A stretch of 64,000 nt of DNA from Dyella kyungheensis (GCF_016905005.1 NZ_JADIKC010000002.1:62001-126000); one strand, 5' to 3'; numbered from the stretch's first letter, positions 32,974 through 43,573 are shown. Notes: generated by a model from the letters alone, not told the origin. A program made the numbers and translations.

Positions 32974-33890
32974 AGCTCCGCGTCGTTTTCGCGGGCACTC
33001 CCGAATTTTCCGTTCCCTGCCTCGAAGCGTGCCGCGCCAGCGGTGCGGAGGTGGTGGCGGTCTATACCCAGCCCGATCGTCCCGCCGGCCGCGGCCGCAA
33101 GCTGACGCCCAGCCCGGTCAAGCAGGCCGCGTTGGCCGCCGGCATTGCGGTCGAACAGCCCGAATCGCTGAAATCGGAAGAGGCCCGCGCCACGCTGGCT
33201 GCTTACGCGCCCGACCTGATGGTGGTGGTGGCCTACGGACTGATTCTTCCACGCAAAGTGCTGGCCATCCCGCGCCTGGGCTGCTGGAACGTGCATGCCA
33301 GCCTGCTGCCGCGCTGGCGCGGCGCAGCGCCGATCCAGCGCGCCATCCTGGCCGGCGATGACGAAAGCGGCGTCGACCTGATGCAGATGGAAGCGGGGCT
33401 GGACACCGGTCCGGTGCTGCTGGAGCGGCGTACGCCGATCAGCGGTGAGGACACCGGTGGTTCGCTGCATGATCGGTTGTCCGCGCTGGGCGCGGATGCG
33501 CTCGCCGAAGGCCTGTCACGCGTACTGTCTGGCGAGACCTTGCTGCCACGGGCGCAACCGGAAGATGGCGTGATCTACGCGCACAAGCTGGACAAGGCTG
33601 AGGCACGGCTCGATTTCAGGCGACCGGCGATCGAGCTGGAGCGCCAGGTTCGCGCGTTCGATCCGTGGCCGGTGGCCGAGGGCGATGTTGCTGGCGAAAT
33701 GCTGCGTATATGGGCCGCCCGAGCCATTGAAGGCAACGGCGCACCCGGTTCGGTGCTCGGCATGAGCCGCGAGGGCATCGACATTGCCTGCGGCGAAGGT
33801 GCGCTGCGCGTGACCGCACTGCAGCGGTCGGGCGGCAAGCGCATTACGGCGGCCGACTACTTCAACGCCATAAAGACACGCGGCGCCTAA
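32970..33890 (+). CDS. fmt: Methionyl-tRNA formyltransferase
   Basis: The start chosen is TTG 32970, overlapping the def stop (TTGA), because the family N-terminus [19 protein letters not shown] starts there. Longer upstream frames are antiphase to def. The 306-residue enzyme has the formyl-THF binding motif [30 protein letters not shown], and [13 protein letters not shown]. The C-terminal tRNA-binding domain begins near residue 205. It formylates initiator Met-tRNA. Confidence 0.96.
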   Translation: MKLRVVFAGTPEFSVPCLEACRASGAEVVAVYTQPDRPAGRGRKLTPSPVKQAALAAGIAVEQPESLKSEEARATLAAYAPDLMVVVAYGLILPRKVLAIPRLGCWNVHASLLPRWRGAAPIQRAILAGDDESGVDLMQMEAGLDTGPVLLERRTPISGEDTGGSLHDRLSALGADALAEGLSRVLSGETLLPRAQPEDGVIYAHKLDKAEARLDFRRPAIELERQVRAFDPWPVAEGDVAGEMLRIWAARAIEGNGAPGSVLGMSREGIDIACGEGALRVTALQRSGGKRITAADYFNAIKTRGA

Positions 33891-33896
33891 CAAGCT

Positions 33897-34030
33897 CGTC
33901 ATTCCGGCGCAGGCCGGAATCCAGTGGCGGGGCGATAGATTCTCGCTGAGCATCCATCAAAGCCTTTCAAAGCCACGCAGAAACCGATTGTGGCCGCTAC
34001 TGGATTCCGGCCTACGCCGGAATGACGAGC
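33897..34030. repeat. Inverted palindromic repeat doublet, ATTCCGG family, copy 2
   Basis: CGTCATTCCGGCGCAGGCCG at the left is mirrored by TTCCGGCCTACGCCGGAATG at the right, with about 80 unrelated bases between. The arms match the doublet at 18431-18566. It lies between fmt and rsmB. Confidence 0.8.
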
Positions 34031-34089
34031 AAAAAGCTTGGGCCTCGTTCATCCCCGCTTCTCACCCCCATCCACTACCTTCCCCCTCC

Positions 34090-35385
34090 ATGACCGACAC
34101 CCGTGCTCTAGCCGCCCAAGCCCTTGCCGACGTCGCCCTGCGCGGCACCTCGCTGCGTGAGGCGATGGAGCGCCATGCACCGAAGCTGGCGGACGGTCGC
34201 GATCGCGCGCTGCTGATGGCCCTGCTGAGCGATGGCGCACGCTGGTGGCTGCGCTTCGATCCGGTGCTCGATCGCCTGCTGGAAAAATCGCTGCGACAGA
34301 AGGAGCCGGTGGTGCACGCGCTGCTGGTGCTAGGGCTGGTGCAGCTGGAAATTCTTGAAATGCCTGCGTACGCCGCTGTGGCCGCCACCGTGCAAGCCAC
34401 GCGCGCGCTGCAGCGTCCGCGCATGGCAGGGCTGGTGAACGCGGTGCTGCGTCGCTGGCAACGCGAACGCGAGACACTGCTGGCCGAACTCGACGCCAAA
34501 CCGCAAACACGACACGCGCATCCCCTGTGGCTGGCCAGGACGCTGGAGCGCGACTGGCCGCAGCAGGCCGATGCCGTGATGGCGGCGGACAACGTCGAGC
34601 CGCCGCTGATGCTGCGCGTCAACCATCGCCGCACCGAGCGCGACTCGCTGATCGAGCGCCTGCGTTTGGACGGCCATATGGCTGAGGCACATGCGTGGCT
34701 GGACGACGGCATCGTGCTGCCGCACAGCACCGACGTCACGCGGCTTCCTGGTTTCGCCGCGGGCGAGTTCGCGGTGCAGGACGGCGCCGCGCAGATCGCC
34801 GCCGACCTCGCCGATGTGCGCGATGGCCAGCGCGTGCTGGATGCCTGTGCCGCCCCGGGCGGCAAGGCCTGCCATCTGCTGGAGCGTGCCAGCGTCGCGC
34901 TGACCGCGTTGGAATTCGATACCAAGCGCACGCAACGCATCAGCCAGAACCTGGAGCGCCTCGGGCTCGAAGCCCGCATCGTCGTCGGCGATGCCGGCGA
35001 GCCGGAAGGTTGGTGGGACGGCAAGCCCTACGATCGCATCCTGATCGACGCACCGTGCTCGGCGGCCGGCGTGCTGCGTCGCCGCCCCGACGTGCGCCTG
35101 CATCGTCGTGAGAGCGACCTGGCACCGCTCGCCGCACAACAACGACGCATCCTCGCCGCCCTGTGGCCCCTGCTGGCGCCGGGCGGGCGGCTGGTCTACA
35201 TCACCTGCTCGATGTTGCGCGCGGAGAACGATGCCGTCGTCGGCGAGTGGCTGAAGGAGCGGCCCGATGCCCGCGCCGTGGAGTTCACCCTGCCGGTGGG
35301 CCAGGCCGCCAGCGTGGGCTGGCAGGTGCTGCCGGGCGATGGCGACCTCGACGGCATGTACTATGCCGTGCTTGAGAAGGCCTGA
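34090..35385 (+). CDS. rsmB: 16S rRNA m5C967 methyltransferase RsmB
   Basis: The start chosen is ATG 34090 (MTDTRALAAQALADVALRG), giving 431 residues. An NusB-like N-terminal domain (about 1-135) precedes the SAM-binding methyltransferase domain. That domain has LDACAAPGGKACHLLE (motif I), the Cys of motif IV in IDAPCSAAGVLRRRPD, and the nucleophile region YITCSMLRAEND (motif VI). It methylates C967 of 16S rRNA. It follows def-fmt, as in many proteobacteria, but is set apart here by a repeat. Confidence 0.95.
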   Translation: MTDTRALAAQALADVALRGTSLREAMERHAPKLADGRDRALLMALLSDGARWWLRFDPVLDRLLEKSLRQKEPVVHALLVLGLVQLEILEMPAYAAVAATVQATRALQRPRMAGLVNAVLRRWQRERETLLAELDAKPQTRHAHPLWLARTLERDWPQQADAVMAADNVEPPLMLRVNHRRTERDSLIERLRLDGHMAEAHAWLDDGIVLPHSTDVTRLPGFAAGEFAVQDGAAQIAADLADVRDGQRVLDACAAPGGKACHLLERASVALTALEFDTKRTQRISQNLERLGLEARIVVGDAGEPEGWWDGKPYDRILIDAPCSAAGVLRRRPDVRLHRRESDLAPLAAQQRRILAALWPLLAPGGRLVYITCSMLRAENDAVVGEWLKERPDARAVEFTLPVGQAASVGWQVLPGDGDLDGMYYAVLEKA

Positions 35386-35485
35386 AACTTGCGGGCCGTG
35401 CGCCGCGCCTAAGCCAGGGACAAGGCAGCGCCGTTAGGCTATTCGATCAGCGACGCGGCCCTGCCGCATCTCCGGAAATACAAGC

Positions 35486-37216
35486 ATGTCCGTTTTTTCT
35501 GAAGCCACTCCCCTGGAACGCCGCCGCTTCTGGCTGTTGCTGCTGATCGCGCTGGTGGTGATCGGTGCCGGCATGGGGCTGCGCGATCCCTGGCCTTCCG
35601 ACGAACCGCGCTTTGCGCTGGCCGCCAAGCACATGGTGGAGAGCGGCGACTGGCTGTTCCCGCATCGCGGCAGCGAGCTTTATTCGGACAAGCCGCCGAT
35701 GCTGTTCTGGCTGGAGGCGGCCAGTTACACGGTGCTGCGCAACTGGCGCTTCGCCTTCCTGCTGCCTTCGTTGCTGGCGGCGCTGGGTTGCCTGGCGCTG
35801 GTGTATGACCTCGGTCGTCGCCTGTGGAATCGCCAGGTCGGTATTTACGCGGCGTCGGCCCTTCTGATTACTTTCCAGTTCGTCTTTCAGACCAAACGCG
35901 CGCAGATCGATCCGCTGGTGATGTTCTACATCACGGCGGCGAACTGGGGCCTGCTGCTGCACATGCTCAAGGGCCCGAACTGGCGGGCGTTCTGGTTCGG
36001 CTGTTTCTGCGCGGGCCTTGGCGTGATTACCAAGGGCGTGGGCGTGCTCGCACTCCTGATGATCGTGCCGTATCTGGTGGCCGCGTTCGGCCAGTGGCAT
36101 GGCGTGGCGCGCATGGGCAAGGGCGCGTGGTGGCGCTGGGCGCTGGGACTGGTCGCGCTGCTGTTGGCAATGGCGCTGTGGCTGGTGCCGATGCTGTTGG
36201 GCGCCAAGGCGCATGCGGGCGATCCGGCCTATGCCGCCTACGTCAACGACATCCTGTTCCATCAGACGGCCGGCCGTTACAGCAAGTCGTGGGATCACCA
36301 CCACAACGCGCTGTATTACGTGCCGATCGTGCTGTTCACCTGGCTGCCGCTGTCGCTGACCTATCCCGGCATGCTGCCGCGCTGGTGGCGCTCGTTGAAG
36401 GCCAAGGACGCGCGCATCCTGCTGCCGTTGGGCTGGATCGTGCTGCTGCTGGTGTTCTTCTCGATTCCCAAGGGCAAGCGCGACGTCTACATCATGCCGG
36501 CGCTGCCGATGCTGGCGCTGGTCAGTGCGCCGTATCTCGACGAGCTGCTGCAGAAGCGCTGGTTGCGCGTGGCGGGGCTCGTCTTTATCGGCATCATGGG
36601 TGCGGCCGTGCTCGGTATTGGAGCAGCAGCGCTCATCGCACACCCCAAGTTCACCACCGAGTTCGCCATCGCGCGCGGTTTCGACGACGGCGGTCAGGCG
36701 CTTTGGTGGATGGGCGTGACTCTTGGCGCCGTTCTGTTTGCACTGATCGCCACACTACGGGTTCGCCGCGCAGTCCTCGCCGTCTCCTGCGGCATGGCCG
36801 CGATATGGCTGACGCTGAGTTTCTGGGCGTATCCAGTTCTCAACGACTCCAGTTCGGCGGCCGGCGTGATGCGCGACGTGCGCGAACGCCTGCCGGCGGG
36901 CGACCAGATCGGCATGGTGGCGTGGAAGGAGCAGAACCTGCTGATGTTCGACCATCCGGCAACGGACTTTGGTTTCACTCGCCCTTGGCATGAGCAATAC
37001 GCTGCAGCGATGAAGTGGCAGGCCGCCGATCCCGAGCATCGCTGGTTGTTTGCGCTGGATGGGGTGATGGCGAACTGCGTGGATCGCAGCAAGGCGGTGA
37101 GCCTGGGGCACGCGAATCGGCGTGAGTGGTGGATGTTCAAGGCCGACGCCGTGGTGCCGGGATGCCTGCCTAGCGAAGACGTGGATCGGGTGCCGGCGGC
37201 GGCGTTGGAGGAGTAA
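35486..37216 (+). CDS. ArnT-like GT-C glycosyltransferase 1
   Basis: The 576-residue protein has about 11-12 TM helices. The ArnT/PMT-type first periplasmic loop carries the acidic motif DPWPSDEPRFALAAKHMVES and YSDKPPMLFWLEA. Family members transfer a sugar from a polyprenyl-phosphate donor to lipid A or glycan on the periplasmic side. The exact sugar is not predictable. It opens the envelope glycan region, with a second such gene at 44698. A GT39/GT83 assignment cannot be separated by eye. Confidence 0.85.
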   Translation: MSVFSEATPLERRRFWLLLLIALVVIGAGMGLRDPWPSDEPRFALAAKHMVESGDWLFPHRGSELYSDKPPMLFWLEAASYTVLRNWRFAFLLPSLLAALGCLALVYDLGRRLWNRQVGIYAASALLITFQFVFQTKRAQIDPLVMFYITAANWGLLLHMLKGPNWRAFWFGCFCAGLGVITKGVGVLALLMIVPYLVAAFGQWHGVARMGKGAWWRWALGLVALLLAMALWLVPMLLGAKAHAGDPAYAAYVNDILFHQTAGRYSKSWDHHHNALYYVPIVLFTWLPLSLTYPGMLPRWWRSLKAKDARILLPLGWIVLLLVFFSIPKGKRDVYIMPALPMLALVSAPYLDELLQKRWLRVAGLVFIGIMGAAVLGIGAAALIAHPKFTTEFAIARGFDDGGQALWWMGVTLGAVLFALIATLRVRRAVLAVSCGMAAIWLTLSFWAYPVLNDSSSAAGVMRDVRERLPAGDQIGMVAWKEQNLLMFDHPATDFGFTRPWHEQYAAAMKWQAADPEHRWLFALDGVMANCVDRSKAVSLGHANRREWWMFKADAVVPGCLPSEDVDRVPAAALEE

Positions 37217-37332
37217 CGCTCGCGGCACATTGCACTTTCCCCTTCCCCCATCGGGGAAAGGGGGCGGTCTTGCCTCAGTGCCGAACACAGCGCTAAATGC
37301 GCAGCGCAGATCTACCCCAGTCACCTGCCTTT

Positions 37333-37415
37333 CTGTGGGAGCGCACTTGTGCGCGACATGGGCGCCCGGACGTACTGCTCCGTAGGCTTGTCGCGCACAA
37401 GTGCGCTCCCACAAG
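37333..37415. repeat. REP doublet (GTGGGAGCGCAC family), copy 1
   Basis: TGTGGGAGCGCACTTGTGCG and its reverse complement lie about 45 bases apart. The inner core GCGCAC-TT-GTGCGC is palindromic. It lies between convergent genes. This family recurs at 46733, 50391, 50616 and 53034. Confidence 0.85.
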
Positions 37416-37440
37416 GTGACCCGGTGTTGGCTAGAGCCGC

Positions 37441-38553
37441 TTAAGCACGCAGCAGCTTCTCGTACGCCTCTTCCGTCCTGCCCACGAACAAGGGCAAACC
37501 GAACTCCCGCTCTGCATGCTCACGTGCAGCCGCACCCATCGCAGGCAGCACGCTGCGCTGTTCGACCAATGTTCTCACCGCTTCAGCCATGGCCTGGCGA
37601 TCACGCACCGGCACGATCCAGCCATCGCTCCCCTCGTGGATGTTCTCGGGCAGCCCCGCATAGCGCGTGACCAGTACCGGCTTGCCCATCGACATCATTT
37701 CGCGGCAGGCGAAGGAAATCGTCTCCACGCCATAGGACAGGACGAAGCCCGCATCAAGCGAAGCGACCAGGCCGCGCGAGTCGCTCAGCACGCCAGGAAA
37801 AACCACCTGGTCGGACAACCCCAGCGCCGCGACACGTTCAAGCTCGGCGGCCTGCGGCGGTACGCCGGCAATCAGTACGCGCACACGCTGCCGAATATCG
37901 GGAGGAAGCAAGGGCAACGCTTCCATCAGATCCATCCAGCCTTTGTAGCTGGCGGTTCCTGCATTGCTACCGAGCAAGAAGACACCGTCGTCGCCGCCGT
38001 TCCAGCTGACGCGTTCGGCCTTCGCTTCGTCGGCCGGCCACGGCGACCAGCGTTCGATATCGACGCCGTTGTAGACCGTTTCCAGGCGGCAGCGGCGATA
38101 GGCGGTCTGCAACAATTCGCGGCGCGTGTAGTCGCAAACGGCGATCACCATGTCCGTGCGGCGCGCGCGCAGCGCCGCGCCAATGCCACGCACAGGCTTG
38201 GAGTTGTGCTTGGTCCACACCAGGGCGGGACGCCTGGCCGGCATGGCCGAAAGCACCAGGCGGTGGTCGGCCGAACCATTGACGTGGACGAGATCGAACG
38301 CCTGCTCGCGCAAATACGCAGCGAGCTGTACGCGCGCACGACGCCGCGCCTTCCACTTGTTGATGCCGTTGGGAAACGGCTGGTCCAGCACGAACACCCC
38401 GGGCAAGGCTCTCGCCTCGCGATTCAGCCGGCTGCCGGGAGGGGCGGCCACGTGCACTTCATGGCGCGAGGCAAGTGCAGCCGCCAACTCGCGGACATAG
38501 GTGGTGTGACCGCCGCCGTCGCCGCCGTGGAAGTTGGTGTAAAGCAGTTTCAT
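37441..38553 (-). CDS. Glycosyltransferase family 4
   Basis: The start chosen is ATG 38553 (MKLLYTNFHGGDGGGHTTYV), which overlaps the previous stop (ATGA); the longer open frame is antiphase to that gene. The 370-residue enzyme is a GT-B retaining type. The acceptor-side loop is FHGGDGGGHTTYVREL, and the donor side is DAGFVLSYGVETISFACREM with E-x7-E-like spacing and RYAGLPENIHEGSDGW. It is the last gene of the leftward operon from 42559. The sugar is unknown; LPS core or O-glycan is likely. Confidence 0.85.
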   Translation of the reverse strand: MKLLYTNFHGGDGGGHTTYVRELAAALASRHEVHVAAPPGSRLNREARALPGVFVLDQPFPNGINKWKARRRARVQLAAYLREQAFDLVHVNGSADHRLVLSAMPARRPALVWTKHNSKPVRGIGAALRARRTDMVIAVCDYTRRELLQTAYRRCRLETVYNGVDIERWSPWPADEAKAERVSWNGGDDGVFLLGSNAGTASYKGWMDLMEALPLLPPDIRQRVRVLIAGVPPQAAELERVAALGLSDQVVFPGVLSDSRGLVASLDAGFVLSYGVETISFACREMMSMGKPVLVTRYAGLPENIHEGSDGWIVPVRDRQAMAEAVRTLVEQRSVLPAMGAAAREHAEREFGLPLFVGRTEEAYEKLLRA

Positions 38554-39410
38554 GCTGCGCGGTCGTTGTCGCCGAGCAGATCGACATGCTGGCTGATGCC
38601 GGCATCGCACCAGGTGATGCCTTGCGTGCGCGTGGCATGGAACAGGCGGTTGTTGGGCAGGTCCATGTCGTCGACTTCCGGCGGGGAACGCGAGTTGTGC
38701 CACAAATGCACCGCAAGCGCGACCCACTTGAGCGCGCGTCGCTTCAATCCCGTGTTTTCCAGGCGTGCCGCCAGCTCGCGGTCTTCCGCACCGTAGCCTT
38801 CCATCCGCTCGTCGAAGCCGTTCACGCGCAGCAGATCGTCGCGCCAGAAGCTCATGTTGCAGCTCATCACCCGGCCGCCGTTGCGCGAGCGCGACTTCCA
38901 CCGCCCCAACGCCGGTGCGTGAAATGCGTAAAGTCTCTTGGCGCCATCGAATTCGCCGAAGTCGGCCTTGGACCACGGCGCGAACACGGGCGCACCGCCC
39001 GCCAGCAAGCGCTTCGATTCTTCCGGCGTCGCCTTGATGCGACCGCCCTGCAGGAAGAATCCGCGTTCGGCCAGCATCAGGTGATCGGCGATGAAATGCG
39101 GATGGACCAGCATGTCGCCGTCGAGCAGGATCACGTAATCGCCGCGGCTCGCGGCGATCCCACGATTGCGTGCACGCGCCGCGCGGAAACCGTGATCTTC
39201 CTGCCATACATGACGCAACGGCACCGGGAAGCTCGCGGCCATGCGCTGCACCAGCGCCGCCGTTTCTTCGGTCGAACCGTCGTCGGCGACGATCACTTCG
39301 TAAGGCAGCTGGGACTGGCGCGCCAGCCCTTCCAGCATGCGTTCGAGTGCCTGCGGCCAGTTGTAGGTCAGCAGCACCACGCTGACCTTGAGCTCGAGGC
39401 CGTCGCTCAT
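38550..39410 (-). CDS. Glycosyltransferase family 2 (a)
   Basis: The start chosen is ATG 39410 (MSDGLELKVSVVLLTYNWPQ), giving 286 residues. It is a GT-A fold enzyme with VVLLTYNWP, VIVADDGSTEET, the metal-binding D-x-D in LLDGDMLVHP, and a C-terminal GYGAEDRELAARLENTG that matches the ED catalytic motif of family 2 enzymes with a galactosyltransferase-like C-terminal domain. It overlaps the GT4 gene by four bases and is 22 bases from the upstream GT2 gene. Confidence 0.88.
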   Translation of the reverse strand: MSDGLELKVSVVLLTYNWPQALERMLEGLARQSQLPYEVIVADDGSTEETAALVQRMAASFPVPLRHVWQEDHGFRAARARNRGIAASRGDYVILLDGDMLVHPHFIADHLMLAERGFFLQGGRIKATPEESKRLLAGGAPVFAPWSKADFGEFDGAKRLYAFHAPALGRWKSRSRNGGRVMSCNMSFWRDDLLRVNGFDERMEGYGAEDRELAARLENTGLKRRALKWVALAVHLWHNSRSPPEVDDMDLPNNRLFHATRTQGITWCDAGISQHVDLLGDNDRAA

Positions 39411-39432
39411 GGATGACGAGCCCCGGCAGACA

Positions 39433-40362
39433 TCACGCGCCCGCCTTGCCGCGACTCTTGCGACCGTGCCGCAGGATGGACACGGTGCGCTCGAGCCGCT
39501 TGAGCCAACCGGACGTGCCACGACGGAACGCGATGCCGGCATAGCGCCAGGCTTCGTCCATGCCCGGTTCCGGCTTGCTGCGGAATTCCGCCTTGGCCAG
39601 GTCCAGCGTATGGACGTCCATATGCATGCGCTCGGCGTAGTGGTTGATCAGCGTGCGCGAGCGGAACAGGTTGACGAACTGGTTCTCCCGTTCGCGTGCA
39701 TGCCACCAGCCGTTGGCGCCGTGCACGCGGTAGTGCACCAGGCCGGTGGGCAGGTAGTACTTGCGCGCGCCGAGCACGCTGGTGCCGAACACCAGGCAGT
39801 TGTCGGCCGAGATGCGCCATGTGCTCAGGAACGCGTGCGGCAGGTCGAGTGCGCGTTGCGCCCACGGCCGGCGCATCGACAGTGCCGAGGTCGCCGCGCC
39901 GTACCAATAGGCGGTCACCCAGGTGCTGATGGCGGTGAAGCCCAGATCGGTGGCGCGATCGGCGTAACCGACGAGACCCTGCTCGTTGCCGAACAGATTG
40001 ACGTCGGTGAACACGAAATCGATGTCGCGCCGGCTGTCGTAGACCTCGCCGATGCGCGCGAGATAGTCCTTGTCCCAGCGGTCGTCGGCATCGAGGAAAC
40101 ACACGACGTCGCCGGTGACGCCTTCCATGCCTTTCACGAAGGCCGAGAGCTGGCCGCCGTTGCTCACGCAGCGCAAGGTGATGCGCTCGTCGCTTCCGTA
40201 GCGTTCGGCCAGCCACGCGGCGGAGCCATCGGTGGAACCGTCGTCCATCACGATGAGCTGAGCGGCGGCACGCGTCTGCGCCAGCACGCTGTCGATCGCC
40301 TCGCCGACGTAGTCCCGGTAGTTGTAGTTGGTGATGACGACGCTGAAGGTCACCGCCTTCAT
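39433..40362 (-). CDS. Glycosyltransferase family 2 (b)
   Basis: The 309-residue inverting GT-A enzyme has [35 protein letters not shown], and [17 protein letters not shown] carrying the D-x-D. The C-terminal half is specific to this protein. Its start overlaps the UDP-glucuronate decarboxylase stop by four bases (ATGA). It probably adds one sugar to a lipid-linked glycan. The donor could be UDP-xylose from the upstream enzyme, but this is only a guess from context. Confidence 0.88.
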   Translation of the reverse strand: MKAVTFSVVITNYNYRDYVGEAIDSVLAQTRAAAQLIVMDDGSTDGSAAWLAERYGSDERITLRCVSNGGQLSAFVKGMEGVTGDVVCFLDADDRWDKDYLARIGEVYDSRRDIDFVFTDVNLFGNEQGLVGYADRATDLGFTAISTWVTAYWYGAATSALSMRRPWAQRALDLPHAFLSTWRISADNCLVFGTSVLGARKYYLPTGLVHYRVHGANGWWHARERENQFVNLFRSRTLINHYAERMHMDVHTLDLAKAEFRSKPEPGMDEAWRYAGIAFRRGTSGWLKRLERTVSILRHGRKSRGKAGA

Positions 40363-41309
40363 GCAGCCACCTCTCCCTTCAGCAGCTTGCGGAAGTAGGC
40401 GATCGTTTCGCGCAAGCCATCGTCCAGGCTCACGCGCGGCTCCCAGCCGAGCTTCTCCTTGGCCAGCGAGATGTCCGGCTGGCGCTGGCGCGGATCATCC
40501 GAGGGCAACGGGCGGAACACCAGCTTGGAATGGCCGCCCACCAGCTGGATCACCCGCTCGGCGAGCTGCAGCATGGTGTGCTCGACCGGGTTGCCGATGT
40601 TCACCGGACCGGTGAAACCGGCCTCGCTGTCCATCATGCGCACGATCACTTCGATCAGGTCGTCCACATAGCAGAAGCTGCGCGTCTGGCTGCCATCGCC
40701 GTAGATGGTGATGTCCTCGCCGCGCAGCGCCTGCACGATGAAGTTGCTGACCACGCGCCCGTCGTTGGGGTGCATGCGCGGACCATACGTATTGAAGATG
40801 CGCACCACCTTGATGTCGAGGTTGTGCTGGCGGTGGTAGTCGAAGAACAGCGTTTCGGCGCAGCGCTTGCCTTCGTCGTAGCAGCTGCGGAAGCCGATCG
40901 GATTGACGCGGCCCCAGTATTCCTCGCGCTGCGGATGCACTTCCGGATCGCCGTACACCTCGCTGGTCGATGCCTGCAGGATGCGCGCGTGGGTACGCTT
41001 GGCCAGGCCCAGCATGTTGATCGCGCCATGCACGCTGGTCTTGGTGGTCTGCACCGGGTCGTGCTGGTAATGCACCGGCGAGGCGGGGCAGGCGAAGTTG
41101 AAGATGCGGTTCACTTCCACGTAGAGCGGGAAGGTCACGTCGTGGCGCATCAACTCGAAGTACGGGTGGTTGAGCAAGTGGGCGATGTTCTGCTTGCTGC
41201 CGGTAAAGAAGTTGTCCGCACACAGCACGTCATGGCCGTCGCGCAGCAGCCGGTCGCACAGATGCGAACCGAGAAAGCCCGCGCCACCGGTTACCAGTAC
41301 CTTGTTCAT
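40359..41309 (-). CDS. UDP-glucuronate decarboxylase (UDP-xylose synthase type)
   Basis: From ATG 41309 the product is 316 residues. It is an extended SDR enzyme: NAD-binding [18 protein letters not shown], catalytic STSEVYG and the Y-x3-K motif in [13 protein letters not shown], then [20 protein letters not shown]. The last signature is typical of UDP-glucuronate decarboxylases, which make UDP-xylose. Related SDR enzymes such as UDP-glucose epimerase are less likely given the [13 protein letters not shown] segment. Encoded between an O-antigen ligase-like gene and glycosyltransferases, it probably supplies a pentose for envelope glycan. Confidence 0.85.
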   Translation of the reverse strand: MNKVLVTGGAGFLGSHLCDRLLRDGHDVLCADNFFTGSKQNIAHLLNHPYFELMRHDVTFPLYVEVNRIFNFACPASPVHYQHDPVQTTKTSVHGAINMLGLAKRTHARILQASTSEVYGDPEVHPQREEYWGRVNPIGFRSCYDEGKRCAETLFFDYHRQHNLDIKVVRIFNTYGPRMHPNDGRVVSNFIVQALRGEDITIYGDGSQTRSFCYVDDLIEVIVRMMDSEAGFTGPVNIGNPVEHTMLQLAERVIQLVGGHSKLVFRPLPSDDPRQRQPDISLAKEKLGWEPRVSLDDGLRETIAYFRKLLKGEVAA

Positions 41310-41350
41310 CGATAGTCCCGAGTCCCCAAACACATCGGGGTACTTTAGTT

Positions 41351-42559
41351 TTATTGGATGGAATTTGCCGGCTTCGACCGATCACCCGCCATCAGGCCCA
41401 GCACCAGGCCCATCGGCAGCCAGATCAGCAGCCAGGCCGGACGGGGACTATCGAGCATCTGCGGCATGTCGAACTGCAGCACGACCGACGCATAGACCCA
41501 GATGGCCAGCACCAGGCGACCCGAGAGGGTCCCCCGGTGGAGCCAACCCTGCCAGCCGATCATCAGCCACATCGCCACGGTCAGCAGCAGGCCGGGCAGG
41601 CCCAGCTCCACCGTCACCTGGGTCAACAGGTTGTGGGTATGCGTATACGCCGCGCCGTTCACGATCAGACTGATGGGGGCGCCCTGGCCCAGGCCGATCA
41701 GTGGATGCTGCACGATCAGGTGCAGTGCCTGCATTGCCAGCTCCGGACGCAACGAGGTGCCGCGCTCGGTCAACATGGAGGCCGGCCACAGCAGCATCAC
41801 CGCCGCCAGCACGACCACGGTCCCCGCCAGCCAGCGGTGGGCGCGGCCGGGCTGCCACAACGGCATCAGCACGACGGCAAGGGCCAGGCCCAGCCATACG
41901 CTGCGCGTCTCGGTGAGCCCCACGAACAGCAGCAGCACAGCCATCGCCGCATAACGTGCGACCGACCAGCGACGGTCGGTGAGATCGAGCTGGCTGAGCC
42001 ACAGCGCCACCACGCCCATCAGGGCCGCGGCGTAGTTGGCGGTGCCGATGGTGCCTTCGCCGACGATGCGGCCGTCCTGCACCGGGGTGATCACGAAGGC
42101 GATGCAGTAATAGATGGCGCATGCCCCGATCCCGAGCCCGGCAGCCAGCAGCAGCTGGCGAATGCGCGCGACGTCACCCGCCGTATAGGCGTGCCAACCC
42201 ATGACGAAGGCGAAGACGCTGAGCAGCCTTCCCACTTCGTTCGACGGATGGGGCAGATGCCCCCAGCTCAGCGACACCAGCGCCCAGGCCAGCAGCGCGA
42301 GAAAAACCCGGAACACCGGCAATGGCCACAACTGGCGCCACACCCGCGCGCCCTGGGTGAAGGACAGCACCAGCGCGGGCAGATACAAGAACAGGACCAG
42401 GCTGTTCTGGTATGCCTTACCCGGATTGAACGACACACCCGCGGGCATGATGACCATGCCCAGCATCATCCAGACGATGCCTATACCAAGAATCGTGCGC
42501 CCGATGGCCCGGCTCTTTGGCTGAATGTCTGTCGTCAATGGAGTCGTCCTGCTTCTCAT
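41351..42559 (-). CDS. O-antigen ligase-like (WaaL/Wzy family) membrane protein
   Basis: The start chosen is ATG 42559 ([16 protein letters not shown]); the longer frame enters the divergent gene antisense. The 402-residue protein has about 11-12 TM helices and a large periplasmic loop near the C-terminal part. That loop holds [25 protein letters not shown], with the His and LIG pattern typical of Wzy_C/O-antigen ligases, then [19 protein letters not shown]. It probably joins glycan to lipid A core or polymerises repeats. It is the first gene of the leftward operon. Confidence 0.85.
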   Translation of the reverse strand: MRSRTTPLTTDIQPKSRAIGRTILGIGIVWMMLGMVIMPAGVSFNPGKAYQNSLVLFLYLPALVLSFTQGARVWRQLWPLPVFRVFLALLAWALVSLSWGHLPHPSNEVGRLLSVFAFVMGWHAYTAGDVARIRQLLLAAGLGIGACAIYYCIAFVITPVQDGRIVGEGTIGTANYAAALMGVVALWLSQLDLTDRRWSVARYAAMAVLLLFVGLTETRSVWLGLALAVVLMPLWQPGRAHRWLAGTVVVLAAVMLLWPASMLTERGTSLRPELAMQALHLIVQHPLIGLGQGAPISLIVNGAAYTHTHNLLTQVTVELGLPGLLLTVAMWLMIGWQGWLHRGTLSGRLVLAIWVYASVVLQFDMPQMLDSPRPAWLLIWLPMGLVLGLMAGDRSKPANSIQ

Positions 42560-42757
42560 ACTGCCTGCTTGCCTGATCGTTACTGCTGTCCCGGGCCGGC
42601 CCGAAACCGTTCTATTTTCAGGGTTATCTGACCCGAAGTCAGCAGGATAGTGCAGGGCTCCAGCTGAAACCGAGCCGACCATCGCCTCTCGGCCAACGCG
42701 CAAGCGCACCGCCCGGGGGACACGAGCCTCGTTTCGAATGCGGCTAGAATTCGCCGT

Positions 42758-43573
42758 ATGCCTACCTTTCCCCTCACCCTCGTCGTGATGACCTACAACG
42801 AGGCGAAGAGCATTGCGCGCTGCCTGGACAGCGTGCCCTTCGCCGGCGAAAAGCTGGTGATCGACAGCGGCAGCACCGACGACACGGTTGCCGTGGCGCA
42901 GGCGCACGGGGCACGGGTGGTGCACCAGGATTGGCTGGGTTTCGGGCCGCAGCGCAATTTCGCTACGACGCAGTGCAGCAATGAGTGGATCCTCGCGCTC
43001 GATGCCGATGAATATCTCTCGCCCGAGCTGGCGGCGGAACTCGAGCAGCGGCTGCCCGAGCTGATGGCCAGCGGGATTAGTGCCGCCTTCCTGCGCCGCT
43101 CGACCATTTTCATGGGCGCACGCATGCGCTGGTACCTGCCTTCGATGGGCGAGAAGATGGCCCGCCTCTACCATCGCGACCGCGCCCGCTGGACCGATGC
43201 CCGCGTGCACGAATCGCTGCGCTTCGACGGCGCCTCGGTGACGCTGAACGCCGCCTTCAACCACGAGAACAACCCCAGCCTGCCCGAGAAGCAGATCAAG
43301 GTGCTGCGCTACGCCGAGCTGAAATGCCGCGACTGGCTGCAGAAGAACAAGCCGGTGCGCATGTGGCAGACGCCGTTTGTGTACCTGCTGGCCTTCATCA
43401 AGGATTATTTTTTCCGGCTGGCCTTCCTCGACGGTTGGCGCGGCTTCGTGATCGCGCAGACCGCCGCCTCGTACGCCGCCTATAAACGCATGCGTTACTA
43501 CGAAATGCGCCGCAACCCCGCGTCGCTGCAGACCGCAGCCGACGCCCTGATTCGCCACGGCATCGATCGATGA
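42758..43573 (+). CDS. WaaE/KdtX-like family 2 glycosyltransferase
   Basis: The 271-residue enzyme has LTLVVMTYNEAKSIARCLDS, LVIDSGSTDDTVAVA, FGPQRNFATTQC and ALDADEYLSPEL, a well-conserved pattern of the WaaE/LgtF-type LPS core beta-glucosyltransferases. It probably adds glucose or similar to inner-core heptose. The D-A-D triplet is the metal site. Its stop overlaps the next start (ATGA), coupling it with the CDP-glycerol-transferase-like gene. It is divergent from the waaL-like gene. Confidence 0.9.
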   Translation: MPTFPLTLVVMTYNEAKSIARCLDSVPFAGEKLVIDSGSTDDTVAVAQAHGARVVHQDWLGFGPQRNFATTQCSNEWILALDADEYLSPELAAELEQRLPELMASGISAAFLRRSTIFMGARMRWYLPSMGEKMARLYHRDRARWTDARVHESLRFDGASVTLNAAFNHENNPSLPEKQIKVLRYAELKCRDWLQKNKPVRMWQTPFVYLLAFIKDYFFRLAFLDGWRGFVIAQTAASYAAYKRMRYYEMRRNPASLQTAADALIRHGIDR

